A stretch of DNA of 40,642 nucleotides from SURF-24 sp964537965 (lineage in GTDB: Bacteria > Bacteroidota > Ignavibacteria > Ignavibacteriales > SURF-24). This document shows positions 15,158 through 24,131 of the stretch, piece after piece; position 1 is the first letter of the stretch, and each line of letters starts with the position of its first letter. The DNA lies in the NCBI GenBank assembly GCA_964537965.1, contig CAZIDB010000011.1, positions 1-40,642 of the forward strand, in the 5' to 3' direction. The notes below the pieces were generated by a model that was not told the origin of the DNA, ran no database searches, and worked only from the letters and a program-made list of their open reading frames with translations. Both the position numbers and the translations under genes were made by a program.

Positions 15158-15690
15158 TGAATATTTTCATTGCGCCTGTAAGTTTCTCCAATACTTCTTT
15201 CTTAAATAAAATCTTACCTGAACTAAAAAGGTATTTGAATTCGTTTGATGTTTCGTTTATCAATCTTCCATTGGAAATTGAATCATCTTATTCTGCCGAA
15301 CGGGGACAGTACTTTTCAACAGCACTTATTGCAGAAACAATCAAACTTACAGATGAATATAGCGGCAAAATTTTAGTTCTTGTTGAATTTGATCTTTTTG
15401 TACCGGTGTTTACTTATGTTTTTGGTGAAGCCCAGTTGAACGGAAAACATGCAATTGTTTCCGTCTGTCGTCTTCACGAGGAATTTCATTCCGGTGAAAC
15501 CAACGATGAATTATTACTCGAAAGATCTCTTAAAGAAATTTTACATGAACTTGGTCATACGTTCGGACTTATACATTGCAGAGACTGGGAGTGTGTAATG
15601 CATGTTTCCCAGGGAATTGAAGAAATTGATATAAAGGGTAAAGGTTTCTGCCATTTATGTCTGAATAAAATTCTCTCTCAAACCTCATAA
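15157..15690 (+). CDS. Archaemetzincin-like zinc metalloprotease
   Basis: A 177-residue protein with the full archaemetzincin signature: HELGH at 130-134, third histidine ligand His140 with Cys141 next to it, then Cys146, Met148 and CHLC at 165-168. The family is a zinc aminopeptidase-like metalloprotease found in archaea, vertebrates and scattered bacteria; its substrates in bacteria are not established. There is no signal peptide, so it should be cytoplasmic. The ATG overlaps the response-regulator stop (TGATG), so it is co-translated with the two-component system. A processing role in c-heme signalling or cytochrome maturation would be an inference from position only. Confidence 0.88.
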   Translation: MNIFIAPVSFSNTSFLNKILPELKRYLNSFDVSFINLPLEIESSYSAERGQYFSTALIAETIKLTDEYSGKILVLVEFDLFVPVFTYVFGEAQLNGKHAIVSVCRLHEEFHSGETNDELLLERSLKEILHELGHTFGLIHCRDWECVMHVSQGIEEIDIKGKGFCHLCLNKILSQTS

Positions 15691-15779
15691 CCTTATTTCG
15701 TTGTCTCAAATTAAAATGTTGATTCAGAATTATACACCGTTAACGCTGTTCACTATTTGATTTTCCATTTTTATTAACT

Positions 15780-15794
15780 CGGTATAATGATTGT
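15780..15794 (+). promoter_or_regulatory. Weak sigma-54 (-24/-12)-like sequence
   Basis: CGG at 15780-15782 and TTGT at 15791-15794 have the correct -24/-12 spacing. The -24 element reads CGGTAT rather than TGGCAC, and the -12 element has GT instead of GC. It lies 30 nt before the small membrane protein that precedes nrfHA and downstream of a sigma-54 activator gene. The match is poor and could be chance. Confidence 0.2.
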
Positions 15795-15823
15795 ATTATT
15801 TTAACAAAACATTTGAGTTAGAA

Positions 15824-16258
15824 ATGGAATTAATACCGATTATTGAATATACACTACTGATATTTATTGCTGTTCTGGCAATAGTATTGTTTTTCTCATA
15901 TATAGCTAATAAATTTTCTTCAAAAGATGAAAAACCTATCCCTGCTTTACAGAATGTTCATATTAGCAATTATGTTAAAAATAACGGTCATAACAATTTC
16001 AATAATTATTCTCAATATGAATATAGCAACGCTGGTTACTTCGAAGAAGGTTACCGGCATTTTAAAGATCAGCAATACAGCTCAAATGTTACTGCATATG
16101 AAAAACCTGTAAAGCCGGTAAAAGAAATCACCAAAAGATTTACACTACTAAACGAGTTAAATACCGGATTACCAATTGTGGAAGAAAATAAACTTAAAAT
16201 TATTGGTAGCTCACATGGTTCTGCCGCATTTTCGAACAGGACAGTTCTTTTCAAATAA
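15824..16258 (+). CDS. Hypothetical single-pass membrane protein
   Basis: Not recognised. The start is chosen at ATG 15824 (MELIPIIEYTLLIFIAVLAI); the longer frame needs a TTG at 15791. The 144-residue product has one membrane helix at about 6-26, then KFSSKDEK, and a polar tail rich in Asn, Tyr and Ser (about 45-85) with no domain signature. The topology is probably N-out, C-in. It lies between the archaemetzincin gene and nrfH on the same strand, so a link to nitrite reduction is possible. A weak sigma-54-like sequence precedes it at 15780-15794. Confidence 0.6.
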   Translation: MELIPIIEYTLLIFIAVLAIVLFFSYIANKFSSKDEKPIPALQNVHISNYVKNNGHNNFNNYSQYEYSNAGYFEEGYRHFKDQQYSSNVTAYEKPVKPVKEITKRFTLLNELNTGLPIVEENKLKIIGSSHGSAAFSNRTVLFK

Positions 16259-16361
16259 ATTCACTTCCGTTTATTGTTAAAATAAAGTTTCTTTCCATTA
16301 TTGCTTTTTCATTTTACTTATATTAAGTTTAAGCAGACAAAAAAATCTGAATAGGGTATAA

Positions 16362-16976
16362 ATGAAAAAAGGACTCGGAAATTTTTTCACATTAAAACTC
16401 TTTAAATTCATTACACCGCCCTCTGAGTGGAGACTAACAGTAATTATTCTTACAGGAATTTTTTTCGGCTTAAGCCTTTTTATTTTTTACATCTCAAATG
16501 CTGCATCATATCTTTCGGATAACCCGGAGACCTGTACGAATTGCCATGTTATGAATCCGCAATACGCAACCTGGGAAAGAGGAAGCCATGGTAGAGTAGC
16601 TACATGCAACGATTGTCATGTTCCGCATGATAATTTTTTTAATAAGTATTTTTTTAAAGCTAAAGACGGACTAAGACACTCAACAATTTTTACAATGCGT
16701 TGGGAACCGCAGGTAATTCAAATAAAAGAAGCAGGTAAAAATGTTGTTCAGCAAAACTGTATAAGATGCCATCAGAATATAGTTCATAAGGTCTCTATTA
16801 AAAATGTAACATTTGATAATTATGAGGAAGGTGAAGGCTTGCTTTGCTGGAGCTGCCACAGGGAAATTCCGCATGGCAGCGTAAACAGTTTATCTTCAAC
16901 TCCGTATGCAAGAGTACATCAGCTAACTCCTGTTTATCCTGAATGGTTAAAAGATTTTGTCAATTCAAAAAATTAA
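16362..16976 (+). CDS. nrfH: Cytochrome c nitrite reductase small subunit NrfH
   Basis: A 204-residue NapC/NirT-family quinol dehydrogenase. One N-terminal membrane helix (about 24-46, RLTVIILTGIFFGLSLFIFYIS) is followed by four heme-binding CXXCH motifs at 58-62 (CTNCH), 82-86 (CNDCH), 133-137 (CIRCH) and 162-166 (CWSCH). The spacing and size match NrfH, which takes electrons from menaquinol and passes them to NrfA. The gene is 13 nt upstream of nrfA on the same strand, which confirms the pairing. A final YPEWLKDF motif is typical of the family's C-terminus. Confidence 0.93.
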   Translation: MKKGLGNFFTLKLFKFITPPSEWRLTVIILTGIFFGLSLFIFYISNAASYLSDNPETCTNCHVMNPQYATWERGSHGRVATCNDCHVPHDNFFNKYFFKAKDGLRHSTIFTMRWEPQVIQIKEAGKNVVQQNCIRCHQNIVHKVSIKNVTFDNYEEGEGLLCWSCHREIPHGSVNSLSSTPYARVHQLTPVYPEWLKDFVNSKN

Positions 16977-16989
16977 TAAAAGGCTAATA

Positions 16990-18459
16990 ATGAAACCAAT
17001 CCAAGACATTATTAAAAACAAACCTATTGTTGGGTGGCTTATTTTTGGTGCTACAGTTATTGTGGTATTTCTAATTGGATTACTGGCTTCTTCTATTATT
17101 GAAAGAAGAAATGAATCTGCTTTATTACAAATTGTAAAACCAATTGCAGATTGGGAACCGAGAAATGAAGTGTGGGGAGAGAATTATCCGAGAGAATATG
17201 AAAGTTATCTTGGAACACTTGATACAAATTTCCGTTCAAAACATGGTGGCTCAGCATCAATAGATTATCTGCAGCAGGATCCTAAACTTGTTATCCTGTG
17301 GGCCGGCTATGCTTTCTCAAAGGATTACAGCCAGGGACGCGGTCATTATTATGCAATAAATGATATAAGAAACACTCTCAGAACTGTTCAACCTCAGCCT
17401 GCAACCTGCTGGTCCTGCAAAAGTACGGATGTACCAAGAATGATGAATAAAGTTGGTGTTGCTGAATTTTATAAAGATAAATGGCTTAATATGGGCGCGG
17501 AGATTGTTAATCCTATTGGTTGCCAGGATTGTCATGATCCCAAAACAATGAATCTCAGAATTACAAGACCGGCATTGATTGAAGCATTCAGCCGGCAGGG
17601 TAAAGATATTTCCAAGGCTACCCACCAGGAAATGCGATCGCTTGTTTGTGCACAGTGCCATGTTGAATATTATTTTAAAGGTGAAGGAAAGTACCTTACT
17701 TTTCCATGGGATAATGGATTCAGTGCGGATTCCATGGAAGCTTATTATGATAAATATGAATTTACAGATTGGGTGCACGGATTAAGTAAGACTCCAATGC
17801 TTAAAGCACAGCACCCGGATTATGAGATGTACAAAACCGGTGTGCATGCGGATAGAAATGTTTCCTGTGCAGATTGCCATATGCCTTACAGAAGCGAAGG
17901 TGGTGTTAAGTTTACAGATCATAAAATTCAAAGTCCGCTTAATAATATTGCAAACTCCTGCCAGGTTTGCCACAGGGAAAGTGAAGAGAAATTAAGAAAT
18001 AATGTATTTGAACGGCAGGATAAGGTTGAGCAATTGAAGCAACTTGCGGAAACTACACTTGTAAAGGCTCACTTTGAAGCTAAAGTTGCCTGGGATAATA
18101 AAGCTACCGACGATGAAATGAAACCTATACTTAAACTGATAAGACATTCTCAATGGAGGTGGGATTGGGTTGCTGCGGCAAATGCTGTCGGTTTTCATTC
18201 ACCTGTTGAAGCTTCAAGAATTCTTGGTACATCAATTCAAAAAGCTGAAGAGGCAAGAGTACTTCTGGCAAGAGTATTAGCAAAACACGGAGTTAATCAG
18301 CCGGTTGTAATTCCTGATATTTCTACTAAGGATAAAGCCCAGAAAGTTATTAACATAAATATCCAGGATTTAAAAAAGCAGAAATCTGAATTTATTAATA
18401 CTACAGCTATAAAATGGGATAAGGGAAAATCCGATAATTATAAGACGACAAAGAAATAA
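16990..18459 (+). CDS. nrfA: Cytochrome c nitrite reductase NrfA (ammonia-forming)
   Basis: The start is placed at ATG 16990 (MKPIQDIIKN), giving 489 residues. An in-frame TTG at 16957 would extend it into nrfH and is unlikely. The hydrophobic N-terminus (about 12-34) is a signal or uncleaved anchor. Five heme sites follow: the catalytic CWSCK at 140-144, then CQDCH 178-182, CAQCH 220-224, CADCH 293-297 and CQVCH 324-328. The VEYYF after the third heme contains the active-site Tyr and calcium-site residues, and KAQHPDYE (272-279) matches the calcium-binding Lys/Gln pair and the active-site region. It reduces nitrite to ammonium with six electrons in the periplasm, using NrfH as donor. Confidence 0.96.
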   Translation: MKPIQDIIKNKPIVGWLIFGATVIVVFLIGLLASSIIERRNESALLQIVKPIADWEPRNEVWGENYPREYESYLGTLDTNFRSKHGGSASIDYLQQDPKLVILWAGYAFSKDYSQGRGHYYAINDIRNTLRTVQPQPATCWSCKSTDVPRMMNKVGVAEFYKDKWLNMGAEIVNPIGCQDCHDPKTMNLRITRPALIEAFSRQGKDISKATHQEMRSLVCAQCHVEYYFKGEGKYLTFPWDNGFSADSMEAYYDKYEFTDWVHGLSKTPMLKAQHPDYEMYKTGVHADRNVSCADCHMPYRSEGGVKFTDHKIQSPLNNIANSCQVCHRESEEKLRNNVFERQDKVEQLKQLAETTLVKAHFEAKVAWDNKATDDEMKPILKLIRHSQWRWDWVAAANAVGFHSPVEASRILGTSIQKAEEARVLLARVLAKHGVNQPVVIPDISTKDKAQKVININIQDLKKQKSEFINTTAIKWDKGKSDNYKTTKK

Positions 18460-18495
18460 TTATAATATTTTCTTAAATCAAAATTTGGAGTAGCT

Positions 18496-19764
18496 ATGAA
18501 AAAACTATGTTCACTTCTGGTTTTGTTTCTTACCGTTCTGATCTTAGGGCAGGAAAATAATGATTGGAAAATCGGGGGCCAGATACAGATAAGAAGCGAA
18601 ATGGATGGGCGTGATTTTTCTAATAAAACTTACCCGCCAATTTTTACCACGATGCGTTCAAGAGCTTCTGTTGAAAAGGGAATCGGTGATAATTTTAATT
18701 TTATGTTCCAGCTTCAGGATTCAAGAACGTGGGGCCAGACCGGTAGCCCTACTGCTTATACGGATAATATAGATCTTCATCAGGCTTATATTGTTCTTAA
18801 AGATTTATTTGAAATTCCGTTTAAGTTGCAGTTAGGTCGTTTTGAAGTAAAATTTGGAACTGAAAGATTCTTTGGACCAAGCAACTGGTCACTAATCGGC
18901 AGAAGATTTGACGGAGTTCGTTTAAGCTTTGGAGATGAAACAAAATTTGATGTGTTTGTTTTAACTATTGCAGACACAGCTTCTTTTATTAAAAATATCG
19001 TATCAAAAAATGCTGTCCCTTCTGCTTACAAGTACCCTTCAATATCAGATCATGGTCATAATACTTTTGGTGCATGGATTAATGGCAAATTCAATCCTGA
19101 AAATTCTTATGATCTTTTTGGCTATTATGAATTGAACAGAAATTCTTCAAACGGAAAAGATGATGATCTTAACAGGATGACAGTTGGATTGAACCACTTA
19201 GGAAAATATGGAAATGTCTCAACAGTTGTTGAAGCAGCATATCAGTTTGGTAAATTAGTTGGAATGGATATTTCCGCTTACCTTGTTTCTGCACAAGCTA
19301 ATCTTTCTATGAATAGTTTTAAAGTAGGATTGGGAGCAGATATAATTTCCGGTACCGAATTAACCGAAAAAGAAAAAAGCTATTCTTTTGTTACTGCTTA
19401 TGGTACAAGTCATAAATACCTTGGTTATATGGATTATTTCTTTAAATCCCAGTCAAATACTAAGGGAATTGGTTTAAATGATTTTTACTTTATGAGTGAA
19501 TATGCACCTAAAGAATCAAAATGGAATGCTTCGCTCAATATTCATCATTTTATGTCAAACCAAAAAGGGACTGATGATTTAAATGTTTTTGGACAAGAGT
19601 TTGATCTTACGGTTAAATATCTTTTTACAAAAGGTGTAACTTTAAGCTGGGGAGGAAGCATTTTCCTACCCGGAGATTTGATGAAAACATTTTTCAAAGT
19701 TGGTTCCACTGAAAGAAGTGATCCGGCTTTCTGGTCTTATCTAATGGCTTCAGTTAATATTTAA
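18496..19764 (+). CDS. Outer-membrane porin (alginate-export/OprP-like beta-barrel)
   Basis: A 422-residue protein with a signal peptide (MKKLCSLLVLFLTVLILGQ). The mature part opens with WKIGGQIQIRSEMDGRDF and continues through many amphipathic strands such as FNFMFQLQDSRTWGQ, FKLQLGRFEVKFGTERFFG and YDLFGYYELNRN, a layout seen in alginate-export-domain porins of 16-18 strands. It ends in a hydrophobic strand. The start has GGAG six bases before the ATG. It follows nrfA by 36 nt and is closed by a terminator, so it belongs to the nrf transcript and may let nitrite, nitrate or ammonium cross the outer membrane. The substrate is inferred from position only. Confidence 0.78.
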   Translation: MKKLCSLLVLFLTVLILGQENNDWKIGGQIQIRSEMDGRDFSNKTYPPIFTTMRSRASVEKGIGDNFNFMFQLQDSRTWGQTGSPTAYTDNIDLHQAYIVLKDLFEIPFKLQLGRFEVKFGTERFFGPSNWSLIGRRFDGVRLSFGDETKFDVFVLTIADTASFIKNIVSKNAVPSAYKYPSISDHGHNTFGAWINGKFNPENSYDLFGYYELNRNSSNGKDDDLNRMTVGLNHLGKYGNVSTVVEAAYQFGKLVGMDISAYLVSAQANLSMNSFKVGLGADIISGTELTEKEKSYSFVTAYGTSHKYLGYMDYFFKSQSNTKGIGLNDFYFMSEYAPKESKWNASLNIHHFMSNQKGTDDLNVFGQEFDLTVKYLFTKGVTLSWGGSIFLPGDLMKTFFKVGSTERSDPAFWSYLMASVNI

Positions 19765-19775
19765 TTTGTTAAGTG

Positions 19776-19817
19776 TGAGGATATGCATTAGTTTTGTGCA
19801 TGTCCTTACTTTTTTTA
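19776..19817 (+). terminator. Intrinsic terminator of the nrfHA-porin operon
   Basis: An imperfect stem of about 10 bp, AGGATATGCA (from 19778) with TGCATGTCCT, interrupted only by a G-U pair, is followed directly by ACTTTTTTT. It starts 12 nt after the porin stop codon. Confidence 0.8.
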
Positions 19818-19936
19818 AAGTAAAAAACATGGTACTTTTTCTTTAAGTAAAAATTCTTACCTTTCTCTTGATAGCTGTAACAAGTTTCGTTTCTGATTGT
19901 TAAATAACTAAGAAAGCGATTTTGGAGATGTCAGAT

Positions 19937-20413
19937 ATGAAGAGATTAAATATTGCCACAGACTATTTCAACAAAGCTTATAAGCTGCATTCGGAAGGTA
20001 AACTTTTAGAAGCCATCAATTACTATAAGATGTCAATTGGTTTTTGCCCCACTGCAGAAGCTCATACTTACTTAGGGTGGGCTTATAGTATGCAAGGTAA
20101 TTTTAATGATGCTATTAAGGAATGTGAAATCGCAATCGATCTTGACCGGGAATACGGCAATCCTTATAATGACATTGGAAATTATCTTGTAAATCTTGGC
20201 AGATTTGAAGAAGCCCGTTTATGGTTTGAAAAAGCAATCAAGGCTCCTAAATACCAATTGCGTCATTTACCTTTTTACAATCTCGGTAAAGTTTATGAAA
20301 AGAAAGGTGAATGGTTTCTTGCATTAGATTATTATAAAAAAGCTCTTAAGTTAAATCCTTTGTTTCAGCCGGCGCAGCAAGCTTTTATCACCATCACAAC
20401 GATGATGAATTGA
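19937..20413 (+). CDS. TPR-repeat protein
   Basis: The start is placed at ATG 19937 because GGAG lies nine bases before it; the earlier in-frame ATG at 19928 directly abuts that GGAG. The 158-residue product holds about four tetratricopeptide repeats, for example AEAHTYLGWAYSMQGNFNDAIKECEIAI and LPFYNLGKVYEKKGEWFLALDYYKKAL, preceded by a degenerate one. There is no signal peptide or membrane segment, so it is probably a cytoplasmic scaffold. It follows the nrf terminator and therefore should have its own promoter. Its partner is unknown. Confidence 0.85.
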   Translation: MKRLNIATDYFNKAYKLHSEGKLLEAINYYKMSIGFCPTAEAHTYLGWAYSMQGNFNDAIKECEIAIDLDREYGNPYNDIGNYLVNLGRFEEARLWFEKAIKAPKYQLRHLPFYNLGKVYEKKGEWFLALDYYKKALKLNPLFQPAQQAFITITTMMN

Positions 20414-20419
20414 AAATAA

Positions 20420-20451
20420 AAGGGATAGAATGAAGAAAGATTCTATCCCTT
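20420..20451. terminator. Bidirectional terminator between convergent genes
   Basis: Perfect 12-bp arms, AAGGGATAGAAT (20420-20431) and ATTCTATCCCTT (20440-20451), enclose an 8-nt loop. It lies 6 nt after the TPR gene stop and 23 nt before the end of the converging minus-strand gene. Confidence 0.85.
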
Positions 20452-20474
20452 AAAATAGTCTGTTTAATTACAGG

Positions 20475-22175
20475 TCAGGCTTTCATTCGTTTGCCCTTTT
20501 CTTCGTGAATGAAAATCCAGCTTACTACTTTACCTACATCAATCTTCTCAAAATTATTCCAGTAGGCTTTCGTTCTAACATGCATTGATGATGTATCTTC
20601 AACAGGTATATTTTCAGCTTCATCAATAATTGCTTCCAAACGGAATTTCCATGCTTCCATATTTTTAATTCTCAAATCAACCCAGCCGTCTTTAGCCCAT
20701 TTGTTAATTGATTTTTCATCAATCTCCAATTCATCTTCTCCGCGGTAAGGAGGTATCTTCATTTCGTTTGCTCTTAATAAGGATTTTCCATCAGGTAGCA
20801 AAATTGGAATTCCTATTGAGATTATCCGGCTTCGTAATTCTGAATCTGAATTGATAAGTTCAAAACATTTCTGTGAAAGTAATTCAGGGGTTATCGCAAG
20901 TATTTGTTTCATATTTCCACCCACCTTTCTTAAAAGGTGAATCTCATATAGTAATTTTGATAAACGTGGAGGACCCAGTAATTCAAATGCAACACTATCA
21001 ACTCCAAACTTTTCCTCAAGTTGTTCAAGTTTATCAACAGCAGCATGTTGTAAAAATCCTGCCCGGTAAGTTGGCGCTAACGAAGCATTATCTAAAGCAT
21101 TTATAATATCGTGACCAGTATTGCCACCTCTAATTTCATAAAGAACATCGACAGCAATTTCTTCAGGTGTAACATATTCCATTTGACCCTGTGCAGTTAT
21201 TGCTTCAAACTCACCACGTGAAAATGTTCCATTCTCACCGGTATCAATAAAAACCGATTTAAGTGTTTCACCTGATTTAGTAAGTTCTTTATCCAATTTT
21301 AATTTTAGTTTTCCTTCTAAGGGAATTGCGTCAGAAACAGGCAGGTCGATTAATTCAATTGGTTTTCCTTTTCGCTTGATTTCACCAAAAGAAACTTTCT
21401 TCCAGGCAATTGCCGCAGTTGGCTTGATTTCTTTTGTTATAGGTCCTTCAGGAGTCCTTCCCATTAAAAAGAGAAGTAAAGTATGTGCACCTGCAATTGA
21501 AGATTTACTTAATAAAACACGCGAAGGTTTTTCCTCGCTGTGCGTGTAAGGAATATTTAATCCCATCCCACCTGTACCGCTTGTTCCAATCTTAACATAA
21601 ATTTTTGTTTTCGCTTCATGCATTGAAGAATAAAGTATTTGGACGTGTCTTATAATCTGCGGAATGTAAACAGTGCAAAGTAACTTTTCGGTTTCCGCAG
21701 CAATATCTTCAGCGGTAGGTTTTTTATCAATAAGTTTTTTAATGTTCCTGTAGTTTGTATAGATATCCTGATATGCTATGCCCGTAGCGCTGTTAATGCA
21801 ATCAATAATAATTTCAGGTTTATATTTAGTAAGGAGTTGATAGATTGCAGAACTATGAAGAATTTCTTCGTCCATTTCTTCAAGAGTATCTTTCATCATT
21901 ATTTTTCGCTTTTCCGGTATTTCAAGAAGTTTAAGACGGTCTTCGTCTTTAAATTCATTTCTGACAAAGATGTTACCCCACCAGGGAATAAAATAATCTG
22001 CAGGCAGATCAGCAAACTCAGCCTGTAATCTTTTAGCTTCGTCTTCTGCTTCCACTTGTTTTAATGATGTGATGATAATTTGTTTCGGTTTTTCCAGAAC
22101 AAGTTTCCGAACTACCGCATTGCCAACAAGCCCCCAGGCTCCCAGCACCAACACGGTTTTGTTTTGAATGTCCAT
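20475..22175 (-). CDS. NAD(P)-binding Rossmann-fold protein (SDR-like)
   Basis: A 566-residue protein. The N-terminus has the dinucleotide-binding motif LVLGAWGLVGNAVVRKL (GxxGxxG at about 12-18), followed by a long region with helices typical of extended short-chain dehydrogenases (YKPEIIIDCINSATGIAYQDI; YVKIGTSGTGGMGLNIPYTH). The YTHSEEK and KSSIAGAHTLLL segments sit where the catalytic Tyr/Lys would be, but the exact YxxxK motif was not found. The C-terminal half (about 330-566) is not recognised. The reaction is unknown. It stands alone between two divergent or convergent neighbours. Confidence 0.75.
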   Translation of the reverse strand: MDIQNKTVLVLGAWGLVGNAVVRKLVLEKPKQIIITSLKQVEAEDEAKRLQAEFADLPADYFIPWWGNIFVRNEFKDEDRLKLLEIPEKRKIMMKDTLEEMDEEILHSSAIYQLLTKYKPEIIIDCINSATGIAYQDIYTNYRNIKKLIDKKPTAEDIAAETEKLLCTVYIPQIIRHVQILYSSMHEAKTKIYVKIGTSGTGGMGLNIPYTHSEEKPSRVLLSKSSIAGAHTLLLFLMGRTPEGPITKEIKPTAAIAWKKVSFGEIKRKGKPIELIDLPVSDAIPLEGKLKLKLDKELTKSGETLKSVFIDTGENGTFSRGEFEAITAQGQMEYVTPEEIAVDVLYEIRGGNTGHDIINALDNASLAPTYRAGFLQHAAVDKLEQLEEKFGVDSVAFELLGPPRLSKLLYEIHLLRKVGGNMKQILAITPELLSQKCFELINSDSELRSRIISIGIPILLPDGKSLLRANEMKIPPYRGEDELEIDEKSINKWAKDGWVDLRIKNMEAWKFRLEAIIDEAENIPVEDTSSMHVRTKAYWNNFEKIDVGKVVSWIFIHEEKGKRMKA

Positions 22176-22378
22176 AAATTCCTCTTAAACTTTTATAAAA
22201 AAATTTTGGAATAAAATTAGTCTTTATAATGCCATTAGGCAAGAGAAATTAAAGATTTAAGGGTGAGTTACCGCTGTGCGAATGGGCAAAAAAGTTTGGA
22301 AAAAGTAAAATAATTGCTAAATGGAACCGACTTTGTTAAATTTACCATCCAGAAAATCAATTAAGTGGCAATCTAAAA

Positions 22379-22852
22379 ATGAAAATATGTGATATTATTA
22401 AAGAAGAGCATATTATTGCTGATCTTAAAGGTCAGACAAAAGAAGATATAATTAATGAATTAATTGATATCTTCAAAAACGATGACCGCGTTCAGAATAT
22501 TGAAAAAGTAAGAGAAGCAATTCTTGAACGCGAAAAAATAATGTCTACCGGAGTTGGAAAAGGATTTGCAATTCCGCACGGCAAGACGGATGCAGTAAAG
22601 GAAATTGTGGCTGCATTTGGTAAATCTAATAAGCCTATTGACTTTGCTGCTCTTGATGAGCAACCGGTTTATTTAGTTTTTCTTCTAGTTGGAAAAGACA
22701 ACCTTGTTGGTCCTCATATTAAGTTGTTAAGCAGGATATCCAGAATGATGAACAAGGATGCTTTCAGAGAAAATCTTATGGCAGCGAAAACCGCCAAAGA
22801 GATTTTTGAAATCTTCCAGGAAGAAGAAAATAATTATTTCGAAATAACTTAA
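22379..22852 (+). CDS. PTS EIIA domain protein (PtsN/nitrogen-type)
   Basis: A 157-residue single EIIA domain of the fructose/mannitol/Ntr family. The phospho-acceptor is His67 in FAIPHGKTDAV, preceded by the family motif EREKIMSTGVGKG. The PVYLVFLLVGKDN strand and the C-terminal helices complete the fold. No EIIB or EIIC is encoded nearby, so a regulatory phosphorelay role is likely rather than sugar uptake. It precedes hisS by 15 nt and is probably co-transcribed with it. Confidence 0.88.
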   Translation: MKICDIIKEEHIIADLKGQTKEDIINELIDIFKNDDRVQNIEKVREAILEREKIMSTGVGKGFAIPHGKTDAVKEIVAAFGKSNKPIDFAALDEQPVYLVFLLVGKDNLVGPHIKLLSRISRMMNKDAFRENLMAAKTAKEIFEIFQEEENNYFEIT

Positions 22853-22867
22853 CCTTATAACATTTAG

Positions 22868-24130
22868 ATGATTAAAGCTATTACGGGGACTAAAGACATT
22901 CTTCCTTTAGATATCCCTCGCTGGAAATTACTGGAATCTGTCGTACAGAAAAAAATGGGGAGTTATAATTATAAAGAAATACGAACACCTGTTTTTGAAG
23001 AGACTGCATTGTTTGCCCGCGGCATTGGTGAAGCTACAGATATTGTTAGTAAAGAGATGTACACATTCCTTGATAAAGGTGGAACAAGTTTAACTCTTCG
23101 CCCGGAAATGACAGCTTCAGTTGTTCGTTCATTTATCGAGCATTCATTATCTGCAAAACAATCTTTGAATAAATTATTTTACGTTGCTCCGATGTTCAGG
23201 CAGGAACGACCCCAGGCAGGAAGATTCAGGCAGTTCCACCAGTTTGGTGCCGAAGCAATTGGTAGTAAAGCCCCTCAGTTAGATGCTGAAATAATAATTA
23301 TCGCATATCAGATTCTGAATGAACTTGGACTTAAAAATCTAAGCGTTAAAATAAATTCCCTTGGCGTACCGGAATCAAGAGAAAATTACAAGCTGATCCT
23401 GAAGGAATATCTTTCGGATAAAGTTTCTCTTCTGTCGGAAGAAAGTAAAAAGCGTTTCGAGACAAATATCCTAAGGATATTCGACAGCAAAGAAGAGAAT
23501 GATAAACAGGTAATGAAAAATGCTCCATTGCTTATAGATCATCTTGATGATGATAGCCTTGCCCACTTTAAAGAAGTAAAAAAGATACTTACTATTGCAG
23601 GAATTCCTTTTGAAGAAGATGCTGCGCTTGTTAGAGGATTGGATTACTATACAAACACAACGTTTGAAATTGTCAGCGGTTCAGTTGGTTCTCAAAGTGC
23701 GTTATGCGGTGGTGGAAGATATGATTTATTGATTGAACAGCTTGGTGGTAAACCAACAGCGGGTGTTGGCTTTGCTGCAGGTATGGAAAGAATTTTATTA
23801 GCTTGCGAAAATGAGAAAGCATTTGAAGACCCGGTTGAAAAGATTGATTTATACATTGCAAGAATTGATGAAAACTTAACAGACAAAGTATATGAACTTG
23901 CGTTATTTTTCAGGCAGCAAGGTCTATCTGTAGAAATTGATTATATGCAACGAAGTGTTAAAGCACAGATGCGTGAAGCCAATAAACTTAGTTCGTCTTT
24001 TGTATTGTTTGCAGGTGGCGATGAATATAAATCTGGTAAACTTCAACTTAAAAATATGTCTGACGGAGAACAGCAATTATTTGGCCTGGATGAAATACAA
24101 AATATCATTCACAAGATAACAGGGAAATAA
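22868..24130 (+). CDS. hisS: Histidyl-tRNA synthetase
   Basis: A 420-residue class II synthetase that charges tRNA-His. Visible motifs are motif 1 (around YKEIRTPVFEETALF), motif 2 (FRQERPQAGRFRQFHQFGAEAIG) and the histidine-specific LVRGLDYYTNTTFEIV. Near the end of the catalytic domain is motif 3, TAGVGFAAGMERILLA. The anticodon-binding domain occupies about residues 325-420. The length is normal. The unknown gene at 24132 starts one base after its stop. Confidence 0.97.
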   Translation: MIKAITGTKDILPLDIPRWKLLESVVQKKMGSYNYKEIRTPVFEETALFARGIGEATDIVSKEMYTFLDKGGTSLTLRPEMTASVVRSFIEHSLSAKQSLNKLFYVAPMFRQERPQAGRFRQFHQFGAEAIGSKAPQLDAEIIIIAYQILNELGLKNLSVKINSLGVPESRENYKLILKEYLSDKVSLLSEESKKRFETNILRIFDSKEENDKQVMKNAPLLIDHLDDDSLAHFKEVKKILTIAGIPFEEDAALVRGLDYYTNTTFEIVSGSVGSQSALCGGGRYDLLIEQLGGKPTAGVGFAAGMERILLACENEKAFEDPVEKIDLYIARIDENLTDKVYELALFFRQQGLSVEIDYMQRSVKAQMREANKLSSSFVLFAGGDEYKSGKLQLKNMSDGEQQLFGLDEIQNIIHKITGK

Positions 24131-24131
24131 A

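Noticed and set aside
17317..17778. Minus-strand ORF of 153 residues inside nrfA
   Set aside because: Fully antisense to the heme-binding coding sequence of nrfA, whose five motifs prove the plus-strand frame.
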